Assembly (NCBI RefSeq): GCF_006442545.2
Contig: NZ_CP083953.1
Coordinates: 372,001-436,000 of the forward strand
Direction: 5' to 3'
From: Mesorhizobium sp. B2-1-8
GTDB lineage: Bacteria; Pseudomonadota; Alphaproteobacteria; Rhizobiales; Rhizobiaceae
Length of the DNA stretch: 64,000 nucleotides
In this document: piece after piece, positions 37,276 to 45,976 of the stretch
Layout of the letters: each line of letters opens with the position of its first letter
Position numbering within the stretch: position 1 is the first letter of the stretch
Notes under the pieces: model-generated
Database searches by the model: none
What the model saw: only the letters and a program-made list of their open reading frames with translations
Told to the model about the DNA's origin: nothing
Made by a program: the position numbers and the translations under genes

Positions 37276-38319
37276 ATGAAACACAGCAGAAAGATGTGCC
37301 TGGCCGCCGTGGTTGCATTGGCGGTTTGGAGTACGGGAGCCGTCGCGGAGACTCTTACGGTAACCGCGGGGGGAGGAGCCTTCCAGGACACGCTCAGGGA
37401 GGTCTACTTCGAGCCATTCAAGAAGAAGTTCAACGTCGATCTGGTCGAGGATCAGTACAGCTATGAGCTGTCCAAGATCAAGGCGATGGTGGACTCTAAC
37501 AACGTGACCTGGGATGTCGTGAACACCGACTCCAATATGGTCATCATCGGCTGCGAGCAGGGGCTGTTCGAAAAGCTGGACTATTCGCAGATCGGTCCGA
37601 AGGATGACTTCATCAAGTTCGGGGCCATGGACTGCGGCGCGGGCAATGTCGTTGCGTCGACGATCTTCTTCTATGACAAGGAGAAGTTTACGGGCGAAAC
37701 GCCCAAGACCCTGCAGGACTTCTTCGATCTCCAGAAGTTCCCGGGCAAGCGCGGGATGTGGAAGCGTCCCTACGTGAATCTGGAATGGGCGCTGATGGCT
37801 GACGGAGTTCCGAAGTCAGAAGTCTATAAGGTTCTGGCGACCGAGGAAGGCCTGGAGCGAGCCTTCAAGAAGCTGGACACCATCAAGTCGGAGGTCATCT
37901 GGTGGGAGGCCGGCGCACAGCCAGCGCAGCTGGTCGGCGCGGGCGAGGCGGTGATGTCCACGGGCTGGAACGGCCGCATCGACAATGCCATCAAGGAAGG
38001 CCGGACCTTCCAGATCGTCTGGGACGGGCATGCGATCGACCTGAATTACTGGAGCATCGTCAAGGGCAGCCCGAACAAGGATCTGGCGATGAAGTTCATC
38101 CAGTTCGCCTCCGAGCCCGAGGTGATGAAGAACCATTCGAGCGTCGCCTCCTATGGCCCGAGCCGCAAGTCGGTCGGCGAGATGATCGATCCGGACCAGG
38201 CCGAGAAAATCCCGACCTCGAGCAAGAACATCGATCTCGGCTACTCCTATGACCCCGAGTTCTGGGCGGAGCACGGCGAGGAGCTTGTCCAGCGCTTCAA
38301 CAACTGGTTGGCACAGTGA
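37276..38319 (+). CDS. ABC transporter periplasmic binding protein, PotD-like
   Basis: A 347-residue binding protein. The signal peptide MKHSRKMCLAAVVALAVWST ends with GAVAE (cut after Ala25). The mature protein begins TLTVTAGGGAFQDTLREVYF, a family 1/PotD-like lead, with DVVNTDSN and GQPAQLVGAGEAVMSTGWNG-like segments. The ATG at 37276 follows AAGGGGA and gives a proper signal peptide; the earlier frame overlaps the ATPase. A strong hairpin follows within 31 bases. Confidence 0.9.
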   Translation: MKHSRKMCLAAVVALAVWSTGAVAETLTVTAGGGAFQDTLREVYFEPFKKKFNVDLVEDQYSYELSKIKAMVDSNNVTWDVVNTDSNMVIIGCEQGLFEKLDYSQIGPKDDFIKFGAMDCGAGNVVASTIFFYDKEKFTGETPKTLQDFFDLQKFPGKRGMWKRPYVNLEWALMADGVPKSEVYKVLATEEGLERAFKKLDTIKSEVIWWEAGAQPAQLVGAGEAVMSTGWNGRIDNAIKEGRTFQIVWDGHAIDLNYWSIVKGSPNKDLAMKFIQFASEPEVMKNHSSVASYGPSRKSVGEMIDPDQAEKIPTSSKNIDLGYSYDPEFWAEHGEELVQRFNNWLAQ

Positions 38320-38349
38320 TCCAGCAGAAGCCTGATTGGGTTGGTGTAT

Positions 38350-38375
38350 CGCCTCCCCGGATTTCCGGGGAGGCG
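38350..38375 (+). terminator. Intercistronic hairpin after binding-protein gene
   Basis: A perfect 11-bp GC-rich stem CGCCTCCCCGG/CCGGGGAGGCG with loop ATTT, between the binding-protein stop and the permease start. No T-tract. It resembles the stabilising structures that raise binding-protein over permease expression in other ABC operons. Confidence 0.65.
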
Positions 38376-38395
38376 ACCTGTCCGAGCGTGCGTGC

Positions 38396-39574
38396 ATGAT
38401 GCGCCGTCTCAGGCCGATCTTGCTGTTATCGCCGGCCGCCGGTTTGCTGCTTGCGGCATTCATCCTGCCGATAGCGATGATGCTGACGGCAAGCGTCGAT
38501 AATTCGGAGAACGTCTCGCGGCTTCCAAGGCTGTCGGAGGTGCTCCGGTCCTGGGACGGCAACGCGCTTCCCGGGCCCCCGGCCTATGTGGCGTTAGCCG
38601 AAGACCTCCTTGACTCTTCGCGGACCAACCAGATTTTGCGCCTGTCGGACGACCTGGGTAAGGAGTTTCGGCCTCTGAAACGCCTTGTCCGGCAGACTGC
38701 CTCCCAACTGGAAGAGAGCCCGACTGGGGATCCGGTCGAAATCCTGCATGCCATCGACGACAGGTGGGGGGAGGTCGAAACCTGGAAGCAGCTTCAGGTT
38801 GCCACCCGTCCCTATACCGACCGGTATCTGCTGACTGCGCTTGATCTCCGCAGGAACGACGCGGTGGAGATCGCCCGGGTCAGCGAAAGCCAGCGGACCT
38901 TCGTCACTGTCGCGCTGCGCACGGTTTCCGTCGCGCTGATAGTCACGCTGGCGAGCCTGCTGATTGCTTTCCCGCTTGCCTATTTCATGGTCACCCGATC
39001 AGACCGGGTAAGGAAGATCGTCTTTCTGCTGGTGCTGATCCCGTTCTGGACGTCGGTCCTGGTCCGGACCGTGGCCTGGATGGTGATCCTCGGCAACAAT
39101 GGCCTGCTAAAGACGGTGATCGGCCCACTCTGGCCCGGCGTTGGCGATGTTCCGCTGATCTACACGCGCCTGGGAGCGCTGTTGGCGATGATTCATATCC
39201 AGGTGCCTTTCACCCTGCTTCCTATCTATGGAGTCATGGCGGGCATCTCTCCCGCTTACATGCGCTCGGCGCTTTCGCTGGGCGCATCCCGTACCTATTC
39301 ATTCTGGCGGGTTTATGCACCGCTGACGATCCCCGGCGTGGTTGCAGGCTGCTTCATCTCCTTCATCGTGTCGTTGGGCTATTACATCACTCCAGCCCTG
39401 GTCGGCGGACCGCGTGATCAGATGCTGAGCTATTTCATCGCCTACTACATCAATATCGAGCTGAACTGGGGCATGGCTTCGGCCCTCAGCCTTGTGCTCA
39501 TCGTCATCGCTTCGCTGGCCATGGTTTTCTACGGCCGCTACGCGATGCGTTCCACATTCGATCCGGCGAAGTGA
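38396..39574 (+). CDS. ABC transporter permease, PotB type, with large extra-membrane insert
   Basis: About 392 residues from the ATG at 38396 (38399 is also possible), clearly longer than the roughly 280-300 of ordinary PotB. After the first membrane segment (ILLLSPAAGLLLAAFILPIAM) there are about 130 mostly charged residues before the remaining segments start at VALRTVSVALIVTLASLLIA. The ATPase-contact loop ALSLGASRTYSFWRVYAPLT is intact. The insert should lie on the periplasmic side and might contact the binding protein. It overlaps the next permease at GTGATG. Confidence 0.88.
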   Translation: MMRRLRPILLLSPAAGLLLAAFILPIAMMLTASVDNSENVSRLPRLSEVLRSWDGNALPGPPAYVALAEDLLDSSRTNQILRLSDDLGKEFRPLKRLVRQTASQLEESPTGDPVEILHAIDDRWGEVETWKQLQVATRPYTDRYLLTALDLRRNDAVEIARVSESQRTFVTVALRTVSVALIVTLASLLIAFPLAYFMVTRSDRVRKIVFLLVLIPFWTSVLVRTVAWMVILGNNGLLKTVIGPLWPGVGDVPLIYTRLGALLAMIHIQVPFTLLPIYGVMAGISPAYMRSALSLGASRTYSFWRVYAPLTIPGVVAGCFISFIVSLGYYITPALVGGPRDQMLSYFIAYYINIELNWGMASALSLVLIVIASLAMVFYGRYAMRSTFDPAK

Positions 39575-40413
39575 TGAGCGCGTCCCTCGAATCCGTGCTG
39601 GGTAAGCTGGTGCTTGTCACGAACATTCTGCTGCTGCTGTTCCTTGTCCTTCCGATTTTGGTCATCATCCCCATCTCGTTCAACGACCTGAACCTGGTCG
39701 GCTATCCGATCGGAGAGGTTTCGCTGCGATGGTACCGGGGGTTCATTTCCTCCGACCAGTGGCAGCGGGCGCTGAAGAACAGCCTTGTCGTTGGATTGAC
39801 GACGGTGGCCATCGCGACGCCGCTCGGCTATCTCGCCGCAGTCGGCCTCTATTACATCACCGACAAGCGGCTGCGCTCTCTCGTAAACTTCTTCCTGGTC
39901 CTGCCGATCATGGTGCCGGCGGTCGTTTCGGCGGTCGGCATGTACTATGCCTTCAACATGATCGGCATTGCCGGCACGCAGTTCGGCGTGGCGCTTGCGC
40001 ACACGTCGCTTGCCATCCCCTTCGCGGTGATCGCGTCGACTGCCTCGCTGGTCAATCTCGACCGGAGAATGCTCTATGCCGCCGAGAGCCTTGGCGCGTC
40101 GCACCTGCGGACGATCTGGTCGGTCATACTGCCGAATACGATCCCGGGCATTTTCGCCGCGGCGCTGTTCTCCTTCGCGACCTCGTGGGACGAGGTCGTC
40201 ATCGCGCTGTTCCTGACCGGGCCGGACGGCAAGACGATCCCCGTCCAGATGTACAGCGCGCTACGTGAGGAATTCAGCCCGATGATTGCCGTGGTTGGCA
40301 CAATCTTGTTCTTCACGACGATCATCGTCGTTGTCGGAATCGAGGTCCTGTCGACGATCCTCCAGCGCCGCGCCCGGGAGGCGAAACCAGTCCCGGCAGA
40401 AAAGGACCGTTGA
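39574..40413 (+). CDS. ABC transporter permease, PotC type
   Basis: A 279-residue permease, second half of the channel. Six hydrophobic segments, and the contact loop AAESLGASHLRTIWSVILPN in the expected place. The ATG at 39574 overlaps the preceding stop (TGATG); a GTG one codon earlier is possible. It is followed one base later by a class IV aminotransferase gene. Confidence 0.92.
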   Translation: MSASLESVLGKLVLVTNILLLLFLVLPILVIIPISFNDLNLVGYPIGEVSLRWYRGFISSDQWQRALKNSLVVGLTTVAIATPLGYLAAVGLYYITDKRLRSLVNFFLVLPIMVPAVVSAVGMYYAFNMIGIAGTQFGVALAHTSLAIPFAVIASTASLVNLDRRMLYAAESLGASHLRTIWSVILPNTIPGIFAAALFSFATSWDEVVIALFLTGPDGKTIPVQMYSALREEFSPMIAVVGTILFFTTIIVVVGIEVLSTILQRRAREAKPVPAEKDR

Positions 40414-40414
40414 G

Positions 40415-41338
40415 ATGAGCGATGCTAATGGCCAACCCTATGCGAACGGCGCCGCCTATGTCGACGGCCAGTATTACCCGATCGGCGAAGCGAAGATCTC
40501 CATCCTCGACTGGGGATACCGCAGATCGGACGTGACGTATGACGTCGTGGGCGTTTGGAACGGAGCCTTTTTTCGGCTGGACGACCACATCCGCCGGTTC
40601 CGTGCTTCGATGAACCAGTTGCAGCTGTCGCCACCCGAATCCGACGAGGAGATCAAGCAGGTTCTCACGAAGCTGATCCGCCTGTCTGGATTGCGCCATT
40701 CCTATGTCGGCATGGACTGTGTGCGTGGTACGCCCCCCGCGGGCGCGCCGCGGCATCCGAAGTACGCGCGGAACTATCTTGTCTGTCATGCGCTCCCGTG
40801 GATCTGGATAGCACCGAAGGAAAAGATCGACGCGGGGCTTTCCCTCTACATCGCTGGCCCACGGAGGATCCCTCCTGAATCCTTCGAGCCGCGGGTCAAG
40901 AATTTCCACTGGGGCGACCTGACACGCGGGCAGTTCGAAGCCCTCGAGGCCGGCGCAGACTTCGCAGTGTTGCTGGACGAGGCGGGGAATGTGACCGAGG
41001 GCGCGGGCTTCAACATCTTTTGCGTGACGGACGGCGTAGTTGCGACCCCGTCCCGCGGTGGCCTCGACGGCATCACCCGCATGTCAGTCATGGAGCTGTG
41101 CCAGGAACTGGGCCTGCCGCTGGGGGTGCGCCCCGTCTCGGCGGAAGAATTCCGCAACGCCGACGAGATTTTTGGATGCACCACGGCCGGCGGAATCCTT
41201 CCCGCGACGTGCATCGACGGGCGCATACTCGGCAACGGAAGCCCGGGGCCAATCTCTAGTCTCATCAAGGATCGGTTCTGGAACAAACGCGCCGAAGGCT
41301 GGCTTGCCACGCCAATCGATTACGACTCGCCTCTCTAG
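40415..41338 (+). CDS. Class IV PLP aminotransferase, (R)-selective amine transaminase-like
   Basis: A 307-residue fold-type IV transaminase. The PLP lysine is Lys162 in EPRVKNFHWGDLTRG. RRSDVTYDVVGVWNGAFFRLDDHI near the N-terminus and DEIFGCTTAGG near the C-terminus agree closely with my memory of (R)-amine transaminases such as the Arthrobacter enzyme, rather than with branched-chain or D-alanine aminotransferases. It is the last gene of the importer operon, so it probably deaminates the imported amine or its product. The claim of stereo-preference is motif-based only. Confidence 0.8.
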   Translation: MSDANGQPYANGAAYVDGQYYPIGEAKISILDWGYRRSDVTYDVVGVWNGAFFRLDDHIRRFRASMNQLQLSPPESDEEIKQVLTKLIRLSGLRHSYVGMDCVRGTPPAGAPRHPKYARNYLVCHALPWIWIAPKEKIDAGLSLYIAGPRRIPPESFEPRVKNFHWGDLTRGQFEALEAGADFAVLLDEAGNVTEGAGFNIFCVTDGVVATPSRGGLDGITRMSVMELCQELGLPLGVRPVSAEEFRNADEIFGCTTAGGILPATCIDGRILGNGSPGPISSLIKDRFWNKRAEGWLATPIDYDSPL

Positions 41339-41539
41339 GGGCGGCATCCGATCAAGCCGCATCGCACCCTGCCGCCTCGCAGCGGTTCGGCGATGCCGCG
41401 TGAGTGCAAAGGTCGACCCGGCATCGGACGGCGTCCAGCCTTGAGGTGCTCTGATTTGGCCTTTCTCCGAGGCGACCTGGCGCGAGCGTTACCCCAGGAG
41501 CCAACCGGGCCACCCGTCTCGGGGCCCAGCTCGCCAGTC

Positions 41540-42919
41540 TCAGAGTGTGTGGCCGAACGTCTCGTAGGTATCGTCGAGCGCTCGACACAGGCGCGACACC
41601 ATATCCTCCACCTGGTCGGCATCGATGATCAGGGGCGGGCTAAGCGCGATGGTGTCGCCGAGGGCACGAAGGATGAGGCGCTGCTCCTGCTGGGCGCGCA
41701 TCGCCAGATGAGCGCCCACCGCGCCAGCCGGATCGAATGGTCGCTTCGTGGCCTTATCGGCGACGAGTTCGATTCCAGCAATCAGGCCAATCCCTCGTAT
41801 TTCGCCCACCATGGGATGATCGGCGAACTCGCCAAGGCGCTCGTGCAGCAGGGCCCCCATCCGTCGGGCATTCTCGACCAGGCCGTCTTCCTCGATAATG
41901 CGAAGATTGGCCAACGCGGCAGCGGTTGCAACCGGATGCCCGGCCGTCGTGTAGCCGTGCCCGAAACTGCCGGCCCGGTCCGTCTCGTCGGCGACATGCT
42001 GGTATATCGCATCGCTGATCAGCAGCGCCGACAGCGGCTGGTATGACGAGGTGATCGCCTTCGACAGCGTCATCATGTCCGGATCGATGTCAAACACATC
42101 CGATCCGAACAGCTGCCCCAACCGGCCGAAGCCATTGATCACCTCATCGACCACGACCAGGACGTCATACTTGCGGCAGACCGCCTGGACCTTATCCCAG
42201 TAGCCGGTGGGGGGAACGATGACGCCGCCGCCTCCCATCAGTGGCTCTCCCAGAAAGGCTGCGACGGTGCTCGGCCCTTCCCGGAGGATGACCTCTTCCA
42301 ACTCATTTGCGAGCCTGGTGGAGAATTCCTCCTCGGTCTCTCCGGCTAATGCGTTCCGGTAGTAGTGCGGACAAGTTACATGGATGAAGCCAGGCAAGGG
42401 CAGGCCAAAACCGTGATGATTGATGGGGTTGCCGGTCAGACTCGCGGCTGCGACTGTGATGCCGTGGAAGGAAGGAGACCGAGAGATGAACTTCCGCTTC
42501 TGGGGCATGCCGCGGGAATGGTTGTAGTACCATGCCACCTTTATGGCAGTGTCGTTGGCCTCCGATCCCGAATTCGCGAACAGCACGTGCTGCAGGCGCC
42601 TTGGTGTCATCTGCACCAGCTTTTCTGCGAGATCGATGGCCGGGCCGTGCGACTTGTTCATGAAGGTATGGTAGAAGGGCAACTTCTCCATCTGTTCGGC
42701 CATGGCCCGGATCAGGCGTTCGTTCCGGAATCCGACCGCGACGCTCCATAGCCCGGCCAGGCCCTCGATATACTGGTTACCCTGATCGTCGTAGACGTAG
42801 ATGCCTTCTCCCCGATCGATGACTAGCGGGCCCAAGCTTTCGTGCTCGCGGAAATTGCTGTTGGGGTGGGTAAGGTAGGCGATGTCTCGCGCGGCGGCGG
42901 AATTCGGAACGGTGGTCAT
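41540..42919 (-). CDS. Class III aminotransferase (omega-transaminase family)
   Basis: A 459-residue fold-type I PLP enzyme. The PLP lysine is Lys287 in MTLSKAITSSYQPLSA; LVVVDEVINGFGRLG precedes it; FANSGSEANDTAIK binds the cofactor phosphate. Close relatives act on beta-alanine, putrescine, taurine or aromatic amines with pyruvate. It is transcribed from a promoter that carries the same LacI-type operator as the kinase and importer operons, so it belongs to that pathway although it points the other way. It converges on the class IV aminotransferase gene with a 201-base gap. Confidence 0.9.
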   Translation of the reverse strand: MTTVPNSAAARDIAYLTHPNSNFREHESLGPLVIDRGEGIYVYDDQGNQYIEGLAGLWSVAVGFRNERLIRAMAEQMEKLPFYHTFMNKSHGPAIDLAEKLVQMTPRRLQHVLFANSGSEANDTAIKVAWYYNHSRGMPQKRKFISRSPSFHGITVAAASLTGNPINHHGFGLPLPGFIHVTCPHYYRNALAGETEEEFSTRLANELEEVILREGPSTVAAFLGEPLMGGGGVIVPPTGYWDKVQAVCRKYDVLVVVDEVINGFGRLGQLFGSDVFDIDPDMMTLSKAITSSYQPLSALLISDAIYQHVADETDRAGSFGHGYTTAGHPVATAAALANLRIIEEDGLVENARRMGALLHERLGEFADHPMVGEIRGIGLIAGIELVADKATKRPFDPAGAVGAHLAMRAQQEQRLILRALGDTIALSPPLIIDADQVEDMVSRLCRALDDTYETFGHTL

Positions 42920-42975
42920 GACAGGACGCTCGGCCTCGCTTGCTCTTCTTAAGGGAGACGTAGGGAACGAAGGCG

Positions 42976-43012
42976 ATACTACCCTAAAGATAGAGTCTGC
43001 ACAAACGTTTGT
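42976..43012 (-). promoter_or_regulatory. Class III aminotransferase promoter with LacI-type operator
   Basis: The perfect 12-bp palindrome ACAAACGTTTGT (43001-43012) lies in GAACAAACGTTTGTGC on the minus strand, 15 of 16 identical to the kinase operator. TTGTGC (minus strand, 42999-43004) and TAGTAT (42976-42981) are 17 bp apart, repeating the -35/operator arrangement of the kinase promoter. Confidence 0.7.
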
Positions 43013-43177
43013 TCGCAGACCGCCAGCGTTCTCAGGCGCGAATTGCGCAGCACAAAATGACGTTTTAGGGTCTCGATGAGGGCGGCGTGAATCGTGCTTG
43101 GCATGGGAGGATCCTTTTGGCGAAGAATCCTCTATTCAATCACTCCAAGCCGTCCTCACCCTTGCGTCGTGTACTGT

Positions 43178-43455
43178 GCTAGAGGCTGGGGGCCGAGGAG
43201 CAAGTGCCTGCGCGGCCGTGCTCCGCATGGCCACTGGCGCATGCTGACCTTTCTCGGCTCCTTATGCTGCGACCGGCTTGCTGCGCCATGCGTCTTGGAC
43301 GGACCGATCAACGGACGGTGCTTCAGAGGCTGTGTCGAGCAGCAGCTCCTGCCCGTGCTCGACCCCGGCGACATCGTCATCGTGGATAATCTCGGCTCGC
43401 ACAAGGCCGCCGCTACCCGGCAGATGATCCGCGGCACCATTGCCAGGCTCATCCG
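43178..43455 (+). pseudogene. IS630-family transposase fragment
   Basis: About 90 codons of a DDE transposase: RGWGPRSKCLRG, HGHWRMLTFLGSL, APCVLDGPINGRCF and PGDIVIVDNLGSHK (second catalytic Asp region) are recognisable. Both the N-terminal half and the C-terminal catalytic Glu part are missing; similarity stops near 43455, just before the end of the oppositely oriented ABC gene. It is a relic marking an old insertion or rearrangement between the LacI-controlled region and the peptide-importer region. Confidence 0.8.
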
Positions 43456-43473
43456 ACCGAAGACTCCAGGGTC

Positions 43474-45144
43474 TCAGATCACCTGCGCCCTCTGGTTCTC
43501 ACGTTGGCGGGCGATCGCCTTCTCCAACCAACCAACCTCCATGTTAGGGACCGATGAAAGCAGCAGATCGGTGTATGCATCGAATGGAGGGGTCAGCACC
43601 TCGCTATTGGGCCCATAGCGCACGATTTCGCCCCGATACATCACCGCGATCGAGTCCGCGATTGCCTTCACGGTCGCAAGGTCGTGCGTGATGAAAAGGT
43701 ACGCGGTGTTGTCCTGCTTCTGTAGATTCAAGAGCAACTTCAAGATGCCATCCGCGACCAATTTATCGAGAGCAGAGGTAACTTCGTCGCAGATGATTAC
43801 CTTGGGTCTGGCCGCGAGCGCTCGAGCTATGCACACACGCTGCTTTTGACCCCCGGAGAGTTCATCAGGGTAGCGGTTTCTGTAGCCTTTCCCGAGTTCG
43901 ATCTCGTCCAAAAGTTCGATGACGCGCCTGTCGCGTTCAGCACCGCGCATACCGAAATAGAACTCCAGGGGCCGCCCGATGATTGCATCGACGGTGTGGC
44001 GTGGATTCATGGCGACATCGGCCATTTGGTGAATCATCTGCAACTGTCGCAGATCCTCCTTCGGGCGGTCGCGCAAATGGGGGACAAGGGCATGTCCGGA
44101 GAAGGTCAACCGCCCTTGCTCGGGCGCCAGGAGGCCGGTAATCACGCGCGCCAGTGTAGACTTACCTGAACCCGACTCGCCCACGACGGCGAGCGTCTGA
44201 CCCTCGAACAGATCAATCGAGACGTCTTTCAGCACTTTCAATGTCCCGCCGCCATACGAGGCGGTCACATTTTTCACGGACAGGAATGGCGTCGCACCAG
44301 GTTGCTGCTCCTGGCGTTTGATCTCGGCCGTGGAGACGAGACATCTCGTGTACTCCTGGCGAGGTTCCTTTATGATTTCGTGCGTCGTCCCTTTTTCCAC
44401 CAGCTTGCCGTGGCGCAGGACAAGGATTTCGTCCGACACTTGAGCGACGACGGCAAGGTCGTGCGTGATGTACAGCGCAGCCACACCGGTGTCGCGGATC
44501 GCGTCTTTGATTGCCGCCAGAACGCCGATCTGGGTGGTCACGTCCAGGGCAGTCGTCGGCTCATCGAAAACAATGAGATCCGGCGCCGGACAAAGCGCCA
44601 TGGCCGTCATCACCCGCTGCAACTGGCCGCCGGAAACCTGATGCGGGTAGCGCTCACCGATCTTCTCGGGATCAGGGAGCTTGAGCTTCCGGAACAGGGC
44701 CACCGCTCTTCGTTCGGCTTCTGCTCGGGTGGCAACGCCGTGCACCAGCGATGACTCCACCACTTGGTCCATGAGTTTCTGAGCTGGATTGAAGGCCGCA
44801 GCAGCCGACTGCGCAACGTAGCAGACTTCTCGTCCTCGCAGGCCCCGGGTTCCCCCGGTGCCTTCCTTGAGGATGTCCCGGCCGTTCAGGATGATCTGCC
44901 CCCCGGTAATCGTGATTCCGTCGCGCGCGTAGGCCAGGGAAGACAGGCCGATGGTTGACTTGCCTGCGCCCGATTCCCCGATCAGGCCCAGAACCCTGCC
45001 CTTTTTGAGAGAGAATGAGACATCATCGACCAGGATTGTGGTCCTGGGTGCTTCACCGGAAACGTCCACATTCGCCTCGATGCGCAGGTTTCGGACATCG
45101 AGCAGCGTATCGGCGGAAGTGTCTCGCGCAGCCATTTCAATCAT
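43474..45144 (-). CDS. Fused dipeptide/opine ABC ATPase (DppD-DppF in one chain)
   Basis: A 556-residue protein with two complete ATPase domains: GLIGESGAGKSTIGL (about residue 57) and [16 protein letters not shown] (about 325), each with its own signature (VSGGQLQRVMTAMAL; LSGGQKQRVCIARAL) and Walker B. Dipeptide and nickel importers usually encode these as two proteins; single-chain fusions are common in Rhizobiales. It overlaps the upstream permease gene by eight bases. Met4 is an alternative start. Confidence 0.92.
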   Translation of the reverse strand: MIEMAARDTSADTLLDVRNLRIEANVDVSGEAPRTTILVDDVSFSLKKGRVLGLIGESGAGKSTIGLSSLAYARDGITITGGQIILNGRDILKEGTGGTRGLRGREVCYVAQSAAAAFNPAQKLMDQVVESSLVHGVATRAEAERRAVALFRKLKLPDPEKIGERYPHQVSGGQLQRVMTAMALCPAPDLIVFDEPTTALDVTTQIGVLAAIKDAIRDTGVAALYITHDLAVVAQVSDEILVLRHGKLVEKGTTHEIIKEPRQEYTRCLVSTAEIKRQEQQPGATPFLSVKNVTASYGGGTLKVLKDVSIDLFEGQTLAVVGESGSGKSTLARVITGLLAPEQGRLTFSGHALVPHLRDRPKEDLRQLQMIHQMADVAMNPRHTVDAIIGRPLEFYFGMRGAERDRRVIELLDEIELGKGYRNRYPDELSGGQKQRVCIARALAARPKVIICDEVTSALDKLVADGILKLLLNLQKQDNTAYLFITHDLATVKAIADSIAVMYRGEIVRYGPNSEVLTPPFDAYTDLLLSSVPNMEVGWLEKAIARQRENQRAQVI

Positions 45145-45967
45145 CGCGCCGCCCGCCTCTCCGGCTCGTGGTGATGTTGAGGATCCAGTCGGCGACCAGG
45201 TTGACCGAAATGGCCAGCAGCGCGATGGCCGTCGCTGGTATCATAGCTGCCGGCACGCCAAACACGATACCGTCCTTATTATCGCCGACGATGCTGCCCC
45301 AGTCCGTTTGGGGAGGCTGAACACCAAGTCCGAGATACGACAGGGTCGACAGCAGGAGGACGGCGAATATGAACCGCATGCCCAGCTCTGCAATCAACGG
45401 AGGCAGCGAATTGGGAAGGACCTCCCGGAAAATGATCCAGAATATCCCCTCGCCGCGCAGCTTGGCGACTTCGACGAAGTCCATTGCATTGAGATCGGCC
45501 GCCACGGCACGGCTAAGGCGGAAGACGCGCGTGGAGTCGAGGATGCCCATCACCAATATGATTGTCGTAATGCTCCCCGGCAAAACCGACAGCACGACCA
45601 GCGCGAAAATCAATGTCGGGATGGACATCACGACATCGACGAAGCGGGAAACGAGCATGTCGAACCAGCCGCCGACCACAGCAGCCAGAAAGCCTAATAT
45701 CGAGCCGAGCGCGAATGACAATCCAGTCGCCACGGCGGCGATGAGGAGCGTTGTCCGCGTGCCGTAGATCATGCGTGAGAACAAATCACGCCCCAGGCTG
45801 TCCGTACCCAGCCAGAACCTTGAGGATGAAGGTTCCCAGACACCCCCGACCGCCTCTCCGATTCCGTAGGGAGCGAAAAGCGGACCGAATATCGCGATGA
45901 TGATGAAGATCACCACAATTATCGCGCCGATCTTCGGTACCGTCGGAATGTTTTTCAGGCTATACAT
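45137..45967 (-). CDS. Dipeptide/opine ABC transporter permease, DppC type
   Basis: A 276-residue permease with the N-terminal membrane segment IGAIIVVIFIIIAIFGPLFA, the LGTDSLGRDLFSRMIYGTRT segment typical of DppC, and the contact loop EVAKLRGEGIFWIIFREVLPN. It lies between the DppB-type permease (9-base gap) and the fused ATPase (8-base overlap), so the operon is binding protein, DppB, DppC, DppDF. Confidence 0.93.
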   Translation of the reverse strand: MYSLKNIPTVPKIGAIIVVIFIIIAIFGPLFAPYGIGEAVGGVWEPSSSRFWLGTDSLGRDLFSRMIYGTRTTLLIAAVATGLSFALGSILGFLAAVVGGWFDMLVSRFVDVVMSIPTLIFALVVLSVLPGSITTIILVMGILDSTRVFRLSRAVAADLNAMDFVEVAKLRGEGIFWIIFREVLPNSLPPLIAELGMRFIFAVLLLSTLSYLGLGVQPPQTDWGSIVGDNKDGIVFGVPAAMIPATAIALLAISVNLVADWILNITTSRRGGRRDD

Positions 45968-45976
45968 TGCGACGTC

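Noticed and set aside
35022..37391. Long minus-strand frames opposite the LacI and importer ATPase genes
   Set aside because: The plus-strand genes have complete HTH and ATPase motifs; these frames have none.
41358..41395. Inverted repeat GCATCGC/GCGATGC between the two transaminase genes as a bidirectional terminator
   Set aside because: Only a 7-bp stem with a long loop and no T-tract on either strand; too weak to call.
43103..43135. GAGGAT...ATCCTC inverted repeat as an IS630 end
   Set aside because: Arms of only 6 bp and no matching copy on the other side of the transposase fragment.
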